A DNA stretch of 5,528 bases, taken from assembly GCA_934277655.1 (NCBI GenBank), contig CAKQVC010000159.1, forward strand, positions 1-5,528. Reading direction: 5' to 3'. This DNA is from an uncultured Clostridia bacterium. Lineage in GTDB: Bacteria > Bacillota > Clostridia > Peptostreptococcales > Anaerovoracaceae. The position numbers were made by a program, and so were the translations under genes. Below are positions 5,077-5,528 of the stretch, one piece after another. The notes beneath the pieces were generated by a model. The model did not search any database. It was given only the letters and a program-made list of their open reading frames with translations, and was not told the origin of the DNA. Within the stretch, counting starts at the first letter, position 1, and every line of letters starts with the position of its first letter.

Positions 5077-5101
5077 AGGACCCACGTTTCGTGAGTCCTT
5101 C
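5068..5101 (-). terminator. Intrinsic terminator of rpmB
   Basis: On the minus strand the arm GAAGGACTCACG, loop AAA and arm CGTGGGTCCTTC form a 12-bp stem (one G-U pair), followed by A and six Ts (5068-5073). It starts 14 bases after the rpmB stop codon. Read on the plus strand the same stem has a C-A mismatch and no U-run, so it is oriented for rpmB. It overlaps the stop codon and last Lys codons of the convergent small gene. Confidence 0.88.
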
Positions 5102-5115
5102 AAATAAGTCTTTCA

Positions 5116-5310
5116 TTAAATGGCACGGTTTACTTTGTTAGATCTGATGCATCTAGTACATACATTAGCTTTTCTGACTGTTCCGTTTTCTTCAGCGATT
5201 CTTACAGACTGAATATTAGCGTTCCATTTTCTTCTTGTGTGTCTTACGGAGTGAGAAATACTGTTTCCAGAAACCTGGCCTTTTCCGCAAATTTCACATT
5301 TTCTTGACAT
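5116..5310 (-). CDS. rpmB: 50S ribosomal protein L28 (bL28), zinc-binding form
   Basis: bL28 is a late-assembling large-subunit protein. The 64-residue sequence begins MSRKCEICGKGQVSGNSISH, with the typical L28 body HTRRKWNANIQSVR and the ending CTRCIRSNKVNRAI. Cys5/Cys8 and Cys51/Cys54 form two CxxC pairs, so this is the zinc-ribbon (C+) form. The SD AAAGGAGGTG lies 6 bases from the ATG, a very strong site fitting a ribosomal protein. It has a near-consensus promoter (5394-5422) and its own terminator (5068-5101), so it is probably monocistronic. In Firmicutes rpmB is commonly next to yloU/asp23 as here, although a plus-strand small gene lies between them in this genome. Confidence 0.98.
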   Translation of the reverse strand: MSRKCEICGKGQVSGNSISHSVRHTRRKWNANIQSVRIAEENGTVRKANVCTRCIRSNKVNRAI

Positions 5311-5393
5311 CTACCGCACCTCCTTTAGTATATTAAGCTTTCGCATTGTTTATTTTCTGATATAATGTCTTTGTTCAAACTCGAACACGAATT

Positions 5394-5422
5394 ATTGTAA
5401 CACATAATTCACTTTGTTTCAA
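5394..5422 (-). promoter_or_regulatory. Strong sigma-A promoter of rpmB
   Basis: TTGAAA (5417-5422) is followed after 17 bases by TACAAT (5394-5399) on the minus strand, each 5/6 to consensus. TG one base before the -10 gives an extended -10. The predicted leader to the rpmB ATG is about 77 bases and includes the short inverted repeat TGTTC-GAGTTT-GAACA. AT-rich A-tracts upstream (about 5425-5460) could act as an UP element. Confidence 0.85.
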
Positions 5423-5451
5423 GAACATTTTTTCATTTTTTTAAATATTTT

Positions 5452-5528
5452 TTAACTTTTTTCGTATTTTTCTGCAAGTATTAGTTTCCCCTGGCTACGT
5501 GTCTGGTTCATGTCGATCACTCTCTGAT
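5452..5528 (-). CDS. Possible C-terminal end of an unidentified upstream gene (partial)
   Basis: One minus-strand frame is open from the right edge (first full codon at 5524-5526) to a TAA at 5452-5454 and reads QRVIDMNQTRSQGKLILAEK followed by YEKS. Its composition is protein-like and the AT-rich spacer begins right after the stop. No family is recognised from 24 residues, and no SD precedes the internal Met, so it would be a tail and not a whole gene. Another minus frame is also open for 10 codons, and the plus strand is open in places, so this is tentative. No terminator hairpin follows it before the rpmB promoter. Confidence 0.3.
   Translation of the reverse strand, partial: QRVIDMNQTRSQGKLILAEKYEKS

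Overview
The window looks like a conserved housekeeping segment of a spore-forming, Gram-positive Clostridia chromosome, most likely Lachnospiraceae. This rests on the strong AGGAGG-type ribosome binding sites, an alpha/beta-type small acid-soluble spore protein (SASP), a zinc-ribbon L28, frequent extended -10 promoters (TGnTATAAT) and the gene order rpmB - Asp23-like - recG - SASP - rsmD - coaD - coiled-coil 'ATPase'. The genus cannot be fixed from the window alone.

Layout from right to left, because almost everything is on the minus strand. The right edge (5452-5528) may hold the last codons of an unidentified upstream gene. Next comes rpmB (5116-5310), with a strong sigma-A promoter at 5394-5422 and an intrinsic terminator at 5068-5101. 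A 62-residue two-helix membrane protein of unknown function (4888-5076) is the only plus-strand gene. It is convergent with rpmB and divergent from the next gene, and it has a possible sporulation-type promoter. An Asp23/Gls24-family gene (4340-4750) overlaps recG (2311-4356) by 17 bases. The DAK-type kinase gene that often lies between these two in Firmicutes is not here. A SASP gene (1944-2144) follows and ends at a 12-bp perfect stem. After a 487-bp non-coding region come rsmD (911-1456), coaD (364-849) and a truncated coiled-coil gene (1-364) that starts inside the coaD stop codon (TAATG).

The non-coding region 1457-1943 is the least ordinary part. Its core (about 1512-1790) is clearly GC-richer than its flanks. 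It contains a perfect 31-bp direct repeat that is itself hairpin-forming, further short direct and inverted repeats, a nested hairpin, and two near-identical extended -10 boxes pointing at rsmD. It resembles a dispersed intergenic repeat that would form a long structured 5' leader for rsmD-coaD.

Functionally the genes serve translation (L28, RsmD), recombination and replication-fork rescue (RecG), coenzyme A synthesis (CoaD), envelope physiology (Asp23-like) and spore DNA protection (SASP). Nothing here amounts to a clear new system. The best leads are the repeat-rich rsmD leader and the small cysteine-containing membrane protein with a sporulation-like promoter.
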